Shown in pieces: positions 11,035 to 19,769 of a stretch of 64,000 bases of DNA. The position numbers were made by a program, and so were the translations under genes. The stretch is from Cytophagaceae bacterium (GTDB lineage: Bacteria > Bacteroidota > Bacteroidia > Cytophagales > Cyclobacteriaceae), in NCBI GenBank assembly GCA_006969745.1, contig CP030886.1, positions 2,949,234-3,013,233 on the forward strand, in the 5' to 3' direction. The first letter of the stretch is position 1; each line of letters begins with the position of its first letter. The notes beneath the pieces were generated by a model. The model did not search any database, was not told the origin of the DNA, and saw only the letters and a program-made list of their open reading frames with translations.

Positions 11035-11706
11035 CTACTTCCCTAAAATTTTATTCACTTTATCCCGGTAGGATTGACCTATCGGGATTTTTGTTTCTCT
11101 TACCTTGGCTTGGTTCCCTTCCAGGTACTTTAGATGCTTCAGTGCTATAATGTATGACTTGTGCACGCGAACGAATGTAGATGGAAGGACTGATTCGAGC
11201 GTTCTGAGGGTGTCGTTAATAATGAGCGTTTTTTCAGCATCTAAATGAACTTTCACATAGTCTCCAATGGATTCAAAATATAAGATTTGATCGAAATTGA
11301 TTTTGTGATTTTTTTTATCAGCTTTCAGCATAATGAAATCTTGCTCGGGTACAAAATCTTCTGATTTCAATTTGTTGACAGCCTTTAAAAATCGATCAAA
11401 TGAGAATGGTTTGAGCAAATAGTCAACTGCCTCCAACTCAAATCCCTCCACCGCATGATCAGCATATGCAGTAGTAAAGATCACTTTAGGTTTTTTGGAA
11501 AGAGACTTATAGAAATTGATTCCTGAAAGCTTGGGCATATTAATATCAAGAAAAATCAAATCGATCGTATCCTGGTTGAGCCAGCCGAGCGCTTCCACTG
11601 CATCCGAACAGCTGGCAATCAATTTTAAAGCAGGAAGGTCAGAGATATATGATTCCAGCACTTCCCTGGCAAGGGGCTCATCATCTACAATCAGGCACTT
11701 GATCAT
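11035..11706 (-). CDS. LytTR-family response regulator
   Basis: Receiver domain (LIVDDEPLAREV, phosphoacceptor Asp in IFLDINMPKLSG, FTTAYADHA, YLLKPFSFDRF) followed by a LytTR DNA-binding domain (YFESIGDYVKVHLDAEKT, FVRVHKSYIIALKHLKYLE). The ATG at 11706 overlaps the stop of the upstream kinase as ATGA and gives the usual N-terminus; an ATG two codons earlier (11712) is possible. It is the last gene of a lipoprotein-kinase-regulator operon. Its stop codon directly abuts that of the convergent BlaR1-fusion gene, with no intergenic base, so transcription from both sides must run into the opposite gene or stop inside it. Confidence 0.93.
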   Translation of the reverse strand: MIKCLIVDDEPLAREVLESYISDLPALKLIASCSDAVEALGWLNQDTIDLIFLDINMPKLSGINFYKSLSKKPKVIFTTAYADHAVEGFELEAVDYLLKPFSFDRFLKAVNKLKSEDFVPEQDFIMLKADKKNHKINFDQILYFESIGDYVKVHLDAEKTLIINDTLRTLESVLPSTFVRVHKSYIIALKHLKYLEGNQAKVRETKIPIGQSYRDKVNKILGK

Positions 11707-12719
11707 TTCCATTCAATTTTAATAGATACTTCAAATTGTTCGCTTGTTTCATTTATCTGCATTTCAGATTTTTCTCCGTAAATCAGATTCAATCGCTTTT
11801 TCACATTTTCCAGCCCGATACCTCCAAATTTCTCGTTTTCTGAATGATCCACTTTACCCTTGTTGTTAATAATGTGAAAAGTGAGTTTATCAGGACTATT
11901 AACCAGATTAATTTTGACGAAATTCTCACCTTTCTCACCCTTCAATCCATGCTTAAAGCTATTTTCAATAAGAGGGAAAAAAAGCAATGGTGCGATCATT
12001 TGTTGCTCAAAGCTGCCTTTCGTGTCGAAGCTTATCCGAACATCTTCATGGAGCCTCAACTTTTGCAAATCCAGATAGTCATTAATTGAGTCCACTTCTT
12101 TTGACAAGGGAACATCAGAAGATACTTCATATATCATGTATCGCATCAGGTTTGATAGACGAAGTATGGCATCCGGTGTCTTGTCACTTTTCTTTCTTGC
12201 AAGCGAATACATACTGTTTAGACTATTAAAGAGAAAGTGTGGATTGATCTGCATCTTCAGCGAGTTTAATTCCAGAGATAACTTTTCCTTCTCTAATTGC
12301 TGAAGCTGATACCATGATTTGGACAACCTAAGCAACGTGGTAAAAACCCAATAGATGATAAAAATGGTGATAAGCACAGACATATCCGTGAATGACACCA
12401 TGTAAAAGTCTGTGGGTAGCATCGGTATTAAGATCTCAAATATCAACTCATGTAGGAAATACGCAAGACCGATATTGAATGAACTCAGCAGCATATAGAT
12501 GGCATATCGCTCCTTAAGTAAGAATTTTGGCAAATGGTATCTTAGGTTTACATAGACCAGTACCAGAAGCGGAATATGGAAGAAAGCTGAATAAATGAAG
12601 TCGATAACTTTCAACTCATTGGAGATTGAAAAATAGCTGCCAATGAGGTAAAGTGACAGCACCCAGAAAATCAGGTGCTGCAACCATTTACTTGTTAGTA
12701 TTTTTTGGATTTTGTGCAT
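11703..12719 (-). CDS. LytS-type sensor histidine kinase
   Basis: PF06580-type kinase. Four hydrophobic segments fill the first 135 residues (beginning LQHLIFWVLSLYLIGSYF), then comes a short coiled coil, the phosphoacceptor region LKMQINPHFLFNSLNS, and the ATPase domain (IENSFKHGL, GGIGLENVKKRL). No extracytoplasmic sensor domain is visible. The ATG at 12719 overlaps the stop of the upstream lipoprotein gene (TGATG); a GTG at 12722 would give one more residue. Overlaps on both sides indicate one transcript. The lipoprotein may be its sensor or a dedicated accessory protein. Confidence 0.9.
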   Translation of the reverse strand: MHKIQKILTSKWLQHLIFWVLSLYLIGSYFSISNELKVIDFIYSAFFHIPLLVLVYVNLRYHLPKFLLKERYAIYMLLSSFNIGLAYFLHELIFEILIPMLPTDFYMVSFTDMSVLITIFIIYWVFTTLLRLSKSWYQLQQLEKEKLSLELNSLKMQINPHFLFNSLNSMYSLARKKSDKTPDAILRLSNLMRYMIYEVSSDVPLSKEVDSINDYLDLQKLRLHEDVRISFDTKGSFEQQMIAPLLFFPLIENSFKHGLKGEKGENFVKINLVNSPDKLTFHIINNKGKVDHSENEKFGGIGLENVKKRLNLIYGEKSEMQINETSEQFEVSIKIEWK

Positions 12720-13531
12720 CACAATACTCTGCTATAAGTTTCACGACTGTCAAACACAGATTCATCATCGGCATATTTGTCAAAGAACTTCTGTAATTCC
12801 TTCGGCTGGGCTGTAATCAAGATTGTACCATCTACATTTTCATGTCCCAAACGGATCAGGTTACTTTCAAAAAGGTCATTCAGTTTGTCAAGATCAAAGT
12901 GAATCATGGTAAATGAATTTTCAGTTATCTCCACTTTGTAAAAGGTATGAACCGGAAAGTAGTTGTCTGAAAAATCACTTGAGCTGTAATGCGTGATGGG
13001 ATATAGATCCATAAAAAGGTCACCACCAATATCTACAAGATGCGCAGCATATCTCATTTCTGACTCTTTATCCTTATCAACAACAGTCAACTCGTAACTC
13101 TTCTCTTCAAATACTGCAATACTACCTTCGTAATCAGATTCTCTCTTTGATGATTTGTCCTTGGCTTTCTCAGAATCTATAGATTCTTCAATATCTTCTG
13201 CACTAGCCATGCGTCTGAGCATCTCATCTCGAATGAGATTTTCATCGTAGGTAGTGTCACCATTAATTACTAATGATATAGGTTCATCAGAACTAATAGT
13301 AAAACCTTCTTCGATTTTTAGTGTGTACTTATATTCCTCTTCTGTTTCTTGATCCTTATCCTCACCACCTCTTTCAAAAGTCATGTAGGAATTATCCCCC
13401 AAATCCCATGTGCCGAGCAGCTCTTCTTTGAATACGAGTGTATCATCCGTATATATTGGGAAGAGTGAATAGACACATGAATTCAGAAGAATGGCTAATA
13501 CGCCGAAGAATACTATTGATCTCTTTTTCAT
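12719..13531 (-). CDS. Lipoprotein of a LytS/LytTR operon
   Basis: Function unrecognised. The lipoprotein signal peptide ends at Cys19 (AILLNSC), so the protein is probably anchored in a membrane and exposed to the periplasm or surface. The body is acidic and beta-rich, beginning with a lipocalin-like stretch (EELLGTWDLGDNSYMTFE), and has a low-complexity charged region at about residues 100-135. It is the first gene of an operon with the overlapping kinase and regulator. This linkage suggests a role in signal sensing or as an output. The region upstream holds its promoter; I could not assign -33/-7 boxes with confidence. Confidence 0.65.
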   Translation of the reverse strand: MKKRSIVFFGVLAILLNSCVYSLFPIYTDDTLVFKEELLGTWDLGDNSYMTFERGGEDKDQETEEEYKYTLKIEEGFTISSDEPISLVINGDTTYDENLIRDEMLRRMASAEDIEESIDSEKAKDKSSKRESDYEGSIAVFEEKSYELTVVDKDKESEMRYAAHLVDIGGDLFMDLYPITHYSSSDFSDNYFPVHTFYKVEITENSFTMIHFDLDKLNDLFESNLIRLGHENVDGTILITAQPKELQKFFDKYADDESVFDSRETYSRVL

Positions 13532-13624
13532 TTTGTTTCAGTTTTGATGATGACTCAAAAATGAATGAAGACCAAAGTAGGTAAAAAAAATCTCTGTGAA
13601 CGAGCAAAATTTCGGGGTGAACAA

Positions 13625-13655
13625 CAAAAAAAGCCCTGACACTGCCAGGGCTTTT
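13625..13655 (-). terminator. Terminator after the MFS gene
   Basis: 7-bp stem AGCCCTG (13632-13638) with CAGGGCT (13646-13652) and a 7-nt loop. Seven A on the plus strand (13625-13631) give a T run for the reverse-strand transcript of the MFS gene. Confidence 0.75.
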
Positions 13656-13675
13656 GTGATTTTACTTCATTTGAA

Positions 13676-14776
13676 TTATCTCAGAATATATTCGAACATT
13701 CCTGTCAATATTTCTGAAGCACCGATATATATACCTACGCCATAGGTGACGTGTCTTACGGATAGATGTTTGATTACATATGGAAGCCCACTGATGTTGG
13801 CCATTGTAAAACCTGCTCCAATGATGAGCGCTGCAAGTATGGTTACATATGGGCTTGTCGAAAATATGATTGTCATAACGCCAACAGCCATTACCACAAA
13901 ACTGCTAATGATTACATTTTTTAAATCTGCTTTAGAAATCCGTTTACTTATCAAAAATCCGGAAATGGCACAAAGTCCTAAGATGGCAAACGATATGTAA
14001 CCTTCAAACTCGGTGAAATTGGGGAACCTAGTTGCAAAGTGCTCCGGCAGGAATTCGACAAGGAAAGCTTTACCTAAGCCAAGAAACAAGCCTACCATAA
14101 CGATAGCTGCGTAAGAAATTGGTGTTTGTTTTTTTACTCTATCATTGGCGATCAATTCAGATTTACGCTGCATCACCTCGTCTCTTGAGACTCGATGGAA
14201 TATGAAGCCTGTCACCGAAATAAGTATACCACCTACTACGAAGGTAAGTGTGTCGCCAAAGAACAATACCAGCGCTACTACCACTGGTTCCAGCGCATAA
14301 AGGAGTTCTGTTACAAGGAACAGGACACCTACAACTATTGGGAGCTGCTGTACAGGAGCAAAAGCCTCGATCATGGAATTTGCCGGGCTGATGAATAGGT
14401 TCATACTTATAAGCCAAATGACAATCATAAACGGGACTATTGTAGTCACGTCCATGATGTGGGAAGTGCCTATAAGGGTGGCTACAACCATGAAAACCAT
14501 CGCGGTAGCACCAATTCCAACAGTGAAAATGATTAAGTATTTGCCATTTTTCTTCAGAATCTTATCTGAAAGCCAGCCGGCTAACGGAGGGATAGTCACG
14601 AGAATAATCGCTTTGGCTATGATCATGAAATCCACTAAATGGGTAATTCCAAGATTTTCCATCAGTATTGGTTGGTATTCATGATACGCAATCCAACTTA
14701 TAACTACAGCAGCATTAAGCGCTGCCAGACTGTAAACTTCTCTCCACTTTAAGGAGCTTGTTTTTTCACTCAACAT
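13676..14776 (-). CDS. Major facilitator superfamily transporter
   Basis: A polytopic membrane protein of 366 residues with about 11-12 hydrophobic segments. It carries the loop 2-3 signature of MFS carriers in degenerate form (PPLAGWLSDKILKKNGK) and a similar second-half motif (GFLISKRISKADLKN). The N-terminus has TM1 with WIAYHEYQPILME. The length is a little below the 400 usual for MFS. The substrate cannot be deduced, and no neighbouring catabolic gene gives a clue. It has its own terminator. Confidence 0.8.
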   Translation of the reverse strand: MLSEKTSSLKWREVYSLAALNAAVVISWIAYHEYQPILMENLGITHLVDFMIIAKAIILVTIPPLAGWLSDKILKKNGKYLIIFTVGIGATAMVFMVVATLIGTSHIMDVTTIVPFMIVIWLISMNLFISPANSMIEAFAPVQQLPIVVGVLFLVTELLYALEPVVVALVLFFGDTLTFVVGGILISVTGFIFHRVSRDEVMQRKSELIANDRVKKQTPISYAAIVMVGLFLGLGKAFLVEFLPEHFATRFPNFTEFEGYISFAILGLCAISGFLISKRISKADLKNVIISSFVVMAVGVMTIIFSTSPYVTILAALIIGAGFTMANISGLPYVIKHLSVRHVTYGVGIYIGASEILTGMFEYILR

Positions 14777-14863
14777 GTTTTTTTAATCTTTGATTGATAG
14801 ATAGATGCATTACATACGGACTCAGGCGGTGAATTGGATTTCTAGGTTCTGGAAAAACATAAG

Positions 14864-15283
14864 TTATGCTATTCCTAGGATGAAACCAATAATGGCGATT
14901 GAAAGGCACAGCGGTGAATAATATCTTGAATCTTTAATGGCAAAAGGGGTAGACTTAATTTTCTTGGTAAATCCTATGTACCTGAAGTCTCCGATAGCTC
15001 TCAATAGAAAGATCGAGGGGATGACCCAGCTTGCTGCAGAGAGCACAATCGATGGTAACTCAAAGGCGATAAGATCGACTTTGATAAGATAAAAGAGTCC
15101 AAATATGAGTAAGCCTAATCCAACTATAAGGCTATCTGATTTTTTAGGGTTGAGCATTCGCTTGCCTTCTTCGTTGGTGGGGAGGGCAGTTTCAAATCCA
15201 TACTTGCTTCCCAAGGCCCAGCTTATGTGAAGTAAGGAAAGCCCCAGAAAAATGATGAAAATAACAATAGCTAAAATGCTCAT
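14864..15283 (-). CDS. DUF3995 membrane protein
   Basis: 139 residues with four hydrophobic segments (ILAIVIFIIFLGLSLLHISW at the N-terminus, then about 48-70, 78-95 and 120-138). The pattern HISWALGSKYGFETALP and the central DSLIVGLGLLIFGLFYL match DUF3995. Function unknown. Its start overlaps the stop of the hybrid kinase gene by 4 bp, so both are translated from one message. Confidence 0.75.
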   Translation of the reverse strand: MSILAIVIFIIFLGLSLLHISWALGSKYGFETALPTNEEGKRMLNPKKSDSLIVGLGLLIFGLFYLIKVDLIAFELPSIVLSAASWVIPSIFLLRAIGDFRYIGFTKKIKSTPFAIKDSRYYSPLCLSIAIIGFILGIA

Positions 15284-17025
15284 GTTATATCATTTAGATG
15301 TTTGATGAGGACTTGCTTGAGTGTGTCAGTTTTTATCGGCTTCAATACATAATCGCTCATGCCGGCTGCCAGGCATTCTTCCATGCTACCTTTCATGGCA
15401 TTGGCAGTAAGAGCAATAATGGTAGGCTTACGCACAGCATTTTCATAGTGTGCAGTAATTTGTTTTGACGCTTCAAATCCGGATATGTCAGGCATTTGTA
15501 GATCCATCAGTATAATATCATAGCGCTTATCTTTTGCTTTAGTGACGCCTTCTGTACCATTTATCGCGATATCAACATCACCGATATTCATACTCTTGAG
15601 CATTTTGGATGCTACCAGTCGGTTGATTTCTACATCTTCGACTATAAGGATTTTTAATTCGCTAAGCCCCGGAACTTCTATGTTGTCCAGGTCATTGACA
15701 TCCTTTTCTTCTGCTATTCCCAGAGGCAGAGTGAAGAAAAATTTTGATCCTTGCTGAGGCACCGATTCAAACCCGATGGTACCACCCATAAGAGTGACGA
15801 GCTTTTCAACTATTGAGAGCCCCAGGCCGGTACCTTCATATCCATCACTGTTTGTTCCCTTGTAGAAGGTTTCGAAAAGATGGGGCTGCTTACTGAGTGG
15901 GATGCCAGCTCCGGTATCTTCTATTGTGAACTGAACAGAAGCCACATCACCGGTTTGACCTAAAATTTCAACTTTCAAAGCAATGGAACCTTTGTAAGTA
16001 AACTTGATTGCATTGTTCATTAAGTTTACCAGTACCTGTCTGATCCTGGCCAGGTCTCCCTTTAGAAATTCAGGAAGGTTTTGGTCTAAATCCAAACGAA
16101 TCTCAAGTCTTTTATTTTCACTCGTTTTTTTCTGAAACACCTTCCAGATACCTTCAAGCTCATTTTTTATATCGAAAGAGCTTATTTGCAATTTCAATTT
16201 CCCGGCTTCAATTGTAGTAATGTCCAGTACATTACTAATCAAACCGTGTAGAATATTGCTGCTGTAGACCAAGCTTTCAATGAGTTCTTTTTGCTCATTG
16301 TTAATATCTGTTTTTGAGAGTAGTTCCGTCATCCCAACGATTCCGTTGAGTGGTGTTCGCATTTCGTGCGAAATAGTGGCTAGAAAAGTAGTTTTGGCCT
16401 CATCGGTAGACTCAGCATTTTGTTTTTCCTGCTCTAGCTCAGTGTTTCTTTTCCTAAGCTCTCTACGGTCATCTATATATGTGCGTTTGAATGCATAAAG
16501 GCATATTCCCATTATAACTAGCGAGATAAGCGTAGCTATCGCCAGATCTTGCATGAGTAGTTCATTGCTCTGGTAAACTCCAGCCAGATCCGGGTTTTGC
16601 ATTTCGAAAATGGTGAGGCCTAAAACAAGACCGAAAGTGACAATGATAAAAATGAGATAATCTCTGAGTGGAAGAACTAATAGGCCCGAGAGATAAACTA
16701 AGGCCAAAAACGTAGGAATGGCGGCTTTAATGCCACCTGAAGGCAACCATGATATTCCAAGTAGAAACAATACCAGATAGTAGTAGACCTGTGTTAGTAT
16801 TCTAAAATTGCTGCCTTTCTTCTGTAATATGTAAAGAGCCGTGTAAATGAAAACACCGCTGGTATAGACCGTCTGAACAAAATATTCATAGCCAACAATG
16901 AAGCCATAAATACACCAAAAAAGAAAAACAATAACGGTAAGCCCAAGAGTAATCTCGAACAATCGATGCTCAATCTTAAGTGATCGGTCTGTTGATGGTA
17001 GTATGTTCTTAATTAACTGATTCAA
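15280..17025 (-). CDS. Hybrid sensor histidine kinase with C-terminal receiver
   Basis: 581 residues. Six hydrophobic segments (about 20-190) form a membrane sensor region without a periplasmic domain. A coiled coil (RRELRKRNTELEQEKQNAES) leads into HisKA with His220 in FLATISHEMRTPLNG. The HATPase domain follows (NNAIKFTYKGSI, DTGAGIPLSKQPHLFETF, GTGLGLSIVEKLV). The C-terminus is a receiver (LIVEDVEINRLVA, MDLQMPDISGFEA, ALTANAMKGSMEECLAAGM, DYVLKPI). No output domain or Hpt protein is encoded nearby, so its phosphorelay partner is elsewhere. It is co-transcribed with the DUF3995 protein. Confidence 0.92.
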   Translation of the reverse strand: MNQLIKNILPSTDRSLKIEHRLFEITLGLTVIVFLFWCIYGFIVGYEYFVQTVYTSGVFIYTALYILQKKGSNFRILTQVYYYLVLFLLGISWLPSGGIKAAIPTFLALVYLSGLLVLPLRDYLIFIIVTFGLVLGLTIFEMQNPDLAGVYQSNELLMQDLAIATLISLVIMGICLYAFKRTYIDDRRELRKRNTELEQEKQNAESTDEAKTTFLATISHEMRTPLNGIVGMTELLSKTDINNEQKELIESLVYSSNILHGLISNVLDITTIEAGKLKLQISSFDIKNELEGIWKVFQKKTSENKRLEIRLDLDQNLPEFLKGDLARIRQVLVNLMNNAIKFTYKGSIALKVEILGQTGDVASVQFTIEDTGAGIPLSKQPHLFETFYKGTNSDGYEGTGLGLSIVEKLVTLMGGTIGFESVPQQGSKFFFTLPLGIAEEKDVNDLDNIEVPGLSELKILIVEDVEINRLVASKMLKSMNIGDVDIAINGTEGVTKAKDKRYDIILMDLQMPDISGFEASKQITAHYENAVRKPTIIALTANAMKGSMEECLAAGMSDYVLKPIKTDTLKQVLIKHLNDIT

Positions 17026-17113
17026 TGATTAGCACTCACTATTGTGAAGTTAAGTGTTTCAGAATAATTAGTTGCTGAAACAACAAGGAAGTAGTCTATT
17101 TAATGCTTTTTTA

Positions 17114-17141
17114 TTGGATCGATTGCGTCAGTTTAGTTTCT
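17114..17141 (+). promoter_or_regulatory. Candidate Bacteroidota-type promoter of terC-like gene
   Basis: TTGG (17114-17117) and TAGTTTCT (17134-17141), 16 bp apart, resemble the -33 TTG and -7 TAnnTTTG boxes used by Bacteroidota sigma factors. The downstream box matches five or six of eight positions. It lies 18 bp before the start codon. Confidence 0.3.
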
Positions 17142-17159
17142 TGCAAAAAAAAATAGCTC

Positions 17160-17936
17160 ATGGCTGAAAATATCTTTACTCTACTAATGCTTATCATTTT
17201 GCAAGCTGTTCTTGGCTTTGATAACCTGCTTTATATCTCCCTGGAGTCAAAGCGAGCACCTGTTGATAAACAGAAAATGGTGCGAACGGTTGGAATCGGA
17301 ATAGCAATCGCGTTAAGGATTATTCTGCTTTATGTTTTAGTAAGCGTAATTAAGTATTTCCAGGATCCATTTTTTGAGATTGATTCCGGTTTTATCTCAG
17401 GTGCTGTTAGTGTTCATAGCCTAATCGTTTTGTTCGGTGGTGCTTTCATACTATATACAGCACTTAAGGAAATCTGGCACCTGGTCTATCTGGAAGAGCA
17501 TGAAGGAGAGCATAAGAAAAGTCAGAGCGTGACAAAGACGATTGCCATGATTGTACTTATGAATTTGATCTTTTCCTTCGACTCGATATTAAGTGCAATG
17601 GCTCTCAGCGATGTGTTTTGGGTGATGGCTACAGCAATAATTATCAGCGGAGCGCTCATGATCTGGCTTTCAGATGGTGTTTCAAAATTTCTTGCAAAAA
17701 ACAGACTTTACGAAGTGCTTGGCCTGTTTATTCTCTTCCTGGTAGGGGTTATGTTACTTTCTGAGGGAGGGCACCTGGCACATTTGAAAATATTTGGAAA
17801 CAGTATCACTCCGATGAGCAAAACCACTTTTTACTTTATCATATTCATTCTTGTGGTGATAGATATTGTGCAGGGACGGTATCAAAAAAGGCTAATTGCA
17901 AGAAAGAACGCGTCTCAAGGACAGATCATAAAATGA
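17160..17936 (+). CDS. TerC-family integral membrane protein
   Basis: 258 residues with about seven hydrophobic segments. Both TerC signature regions with membrane-embedded acidic residues are present: LGFDNLLYISL near residue 20 and FSFDSILSAMALSD near 140. TerC/Alx proteins are linked to metal homeostasis (manganese export) and tellurite tolerance. A cytoplasmic loop (LEEHEGEHKKSQSV) rich in Glu and His separates the halves. The gene stands alone, divergent from the hybrid kinase. Substrate unproven here. Confidence 0.85.
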   Translation: MAENIFTLLMLIILQAVLGFDNLLYISLESKRAPVDKQKMVRTVGIGIAIALRIILLYVLVSVIKYFQDPFFEIDSGFISGAVSVHSLIVLFGGAFILYTALKEIWHLVYLEEHEGEHKKSQSVTKTIAMIVLMNLIFSFDSILSAMALSDVFWVMATAIIISGALMIWLSDGVSKFLAKNRLYEVLGLFILFLVGVMLLSEGGHLAHLKIFGNSITPMSKTTFYFIIFILVVIDIVQGRYQKRLIARKNASQGQIIK

Positions 17937-17996
17937 GCTAAAAATGCGCTATCAAGAAACAATCGATCATTTGCTTAGTTCGATGAATGTAAAACT

Positions 17997-18557
17997 ATGC
18001 AAATGACAACCGATCAATCACTTAAAGAGCGCCTCGTAAAAAAATTGGATTCAGCAGACGAAAGGCTTTTGCGAATACTCGATGTTGTAATTCAGGAATA
18101 TAGCAGCGACTTTTCTCAACCTAATGAAAACCTCTATCGCCTTGTGTACACCAGTGCAAGATCATCGAGGTGTACAGACAAGGATATTGAAGAGATTTTA
18201 GAAATATCTCGCAAAAACAATTCAAAGCTGGGTATCACGGGAATCCTTATTCATACGAAAGATCGCTTTCTGCAGGTATTGGAAGGAGACAAGGACAAGG
18301 TAATGGCTCTGTATGAGAAGATTGATAAAGATGACCGGCACGGAGGTTCTTCAATGAGGTATTGTGAGCCCGTAAAAGGGCGCCATTTTATCGATTGGGA
18401 CATGGCAGGAAAGAAGGTTGATGAAGATAAAATTCAATTCAAAACCAACTTGAGCGAGCAAAAGAAAAGACTCTACCGATCAATGATGGATGGTGACTTA
18501 AGTTCTTATAAGGATGAGGGAATGCGCGTGCTAAAGACATTCTTATTGGTCTCTTGA
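17997..18557 (+). CDS. BLUF-domain blue-light photoreceptor
   Basis: 186 residues: an N-terminal helical extension (1-44), a BLUF domain (about 46-137) and a helical C-terminal cap (140-186) with no enzymatic output. The residues needed for the flavin photocycle are in place by comparison with AppA: Tyr51 in YRLVYTSARS, Asn75 in NNSKLGITG, Gln93 in RFLQVLEGD, and Trp134/Met136 in FIDWDMA. It should therefore bind FAD and respond to blue light. A short BLUF protein of this kind normally acts through a partner, which is not identifiable here. Two start codons (17997, 18003) are possible. It ends 5 bp from the convergent nucleoid-protein gene. Confidence 0.9.
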   Translation: MQMTTDQSLKERLVKKLDSADERLLRILDVVIQEYSSDFSQPNENLYRLVYTSARSSRCTDKDIEEILEISRKNNSKLGITGILIHTKDRFLQVLEGDKDKVMALYEKIDKDDRHGGSSMRYCEPVKGRHFIDWDMAGKKVDEDKIQFKTNLSEQKKRLYRSMMDGDLSSYKDEGMRVLKTFLLVS

Positions 18558-18562
18558 AAGAG

Positions 18563-19582
18563 TTAAGACTCATTATCATAGTAGATCTTATAGTATTTCC
18601 GGCCATCAGAATCAACACCACGCTCAATCAGGTCCCGATTGCCATGAATATACACATGGAAGTTTTTGTCCAACTTCAGTACACTTTTAAAAATGCGGGC
18701 TTGTTTTTTCACTGATTGCGCAGCAATCTTGAAATTATCTTCGATTTCAAGATCCATATCTTCCTGATATTGCTGATCAAAATAGCGGAATGATTTTACC
18801 GCTTCATCTTCCTGGCCAAACACAGATAATTCAAATTCTCCTTTATCAAAGGTTTCGGCTTCTTTGAAGTACTTGATTGACTTGTTGAGCAAATCAATTT
18901 GATCTGTTTTTGAAACCTCAAACTCCTCTGGCATTTGGTCTGTAATGTATGTCTTGGTCATTTCCAGGAAGTGGTTTGTATTGTTTACGTGATCTTTTTT
19001 GAAATCCAGGTTGATAAAGTCATTCTTCCAGTAAACAGCCTCACTGTTATTATTATCGTACGCCAGAATAGTGAAAGGATCTTCGTCAAATAGTATCAGG
19101 CAGGCCTTATCAAGTTTTTTTTCACCAATACCTTCTTTGAAAAGAAGCGTAGGCTCCTTAGTCCAATCGGGCGTTTCAATGAAAGGATCCTTCTTTTCAA
19201 CTTTAAAAATCCCAAGACCATCAATAGTCATCCCATTGATAAAAATATCGGCAAACCTGATGATGAAAAGCTCGCCTTCTTTGATATTGGGATGGCGTGA
19301 ACTAGCCCGCAGGTGAGAAATGATTCCTTCATAGGTACTGTTTATCGCTCCATTTTTGTTGATTTCCCGAGACAAGTTGTATAGTACATTTAGATCAATA
19401 TCCACATTGTGGGTAAACTGATAGGTATTTGTAGCTGCGGCAAAAGGCTTTAGAAATATGTTTTTCAGCATCTCTTCTTCGCTCGGTGAAAACTCAACCT
19501 GCACCAAGTGGTGGTCGGTTGCCTCTTCCTCTATTTTTTGAAATAAAAGCTCCTTTACACTCGCTCCTTTATAATCAATCAT
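18563..19582 (-). CDS. Nucleoid-associated protein (37-kDa NdpA/YejK family)
   Basis: 339 residues matching the nucleoid-associated NdpA family (PF04245): N-terminal HHLVQVEFSPSEEEMLKNIF, the central GELFIIRFADIFINGMTIDGLGIFKVEKK, and KACLILFDEDPFTILAYDN. These proteins bind DNA or the nucleoid; their exact function is unknown. It is a monocistronic gene by layout, convergent with the BLUF gene. Confidence 0.82.
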   Translation of the reverse strand: MIDYKGASVKELLFQKIEEEATDHHLVQVEFSPSEEEMLKNIFLKPFAAATNTYQFTHNVDIDLNVLYNLSREINKNGAINSTYEGIISHLRASSRHPNIKEGELFIIRFADIFINGMTIDGLGIFKVEKKDPFIETPDWTKEPTLLFKEGIGEKKLDKACLILFDEDPFTILAYDNNNSEAVYWKNDFINLDFKKDHVNNTNHFLEMTKTYITDQMPEEFEVSKTDQIDLLNKSIKYFKEAETFDKGEFELSVFGQEDEAVKSFRYFDQQYQEDMDLEIEDNFKIAAQSVKKQARIFKSVLKLDKNFHVYIHGNRDLIERGVDSDGRKYYKIYYDNES

Positions 19583-19688
19583 GCCTTAAAATTAGATGAT
19601 AAATGATTGAATAACTCGGATAATTTATCGCTTAGAATTGCGGGTACATGTAAGAATTAATGCTGCTGTTCGACAAATTGGCGCATGA

Positions 19689-19720
19689 TTGGGGGTCTTG
19701 GAACAAATTTTCTACTTTAA
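19689..19720 (+). promoter_or_regulatory. Candidate promoter of lipoprotein gene
   Basis: TTGG (19689-19692) and TACTTTAA (19713-19720), separated by 20 bp, fit the Bacteroidota -33/-7 pattern (TTG, TAnnTTTG) with mismatches in the last two positions. The start codon is 49 bp downstream. Confidence 0.35.
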
Positions 19721-19769
19721 GTGGTAGGGTAAAACTTAACCCACGTGTATTACTATTAAAATTACCACT

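Noticed and set aside
14163..14684. Several frames of 67-103 codons across the MFS gene
   Set aside because: They overlap a clear transporter frame and show no family-like features.
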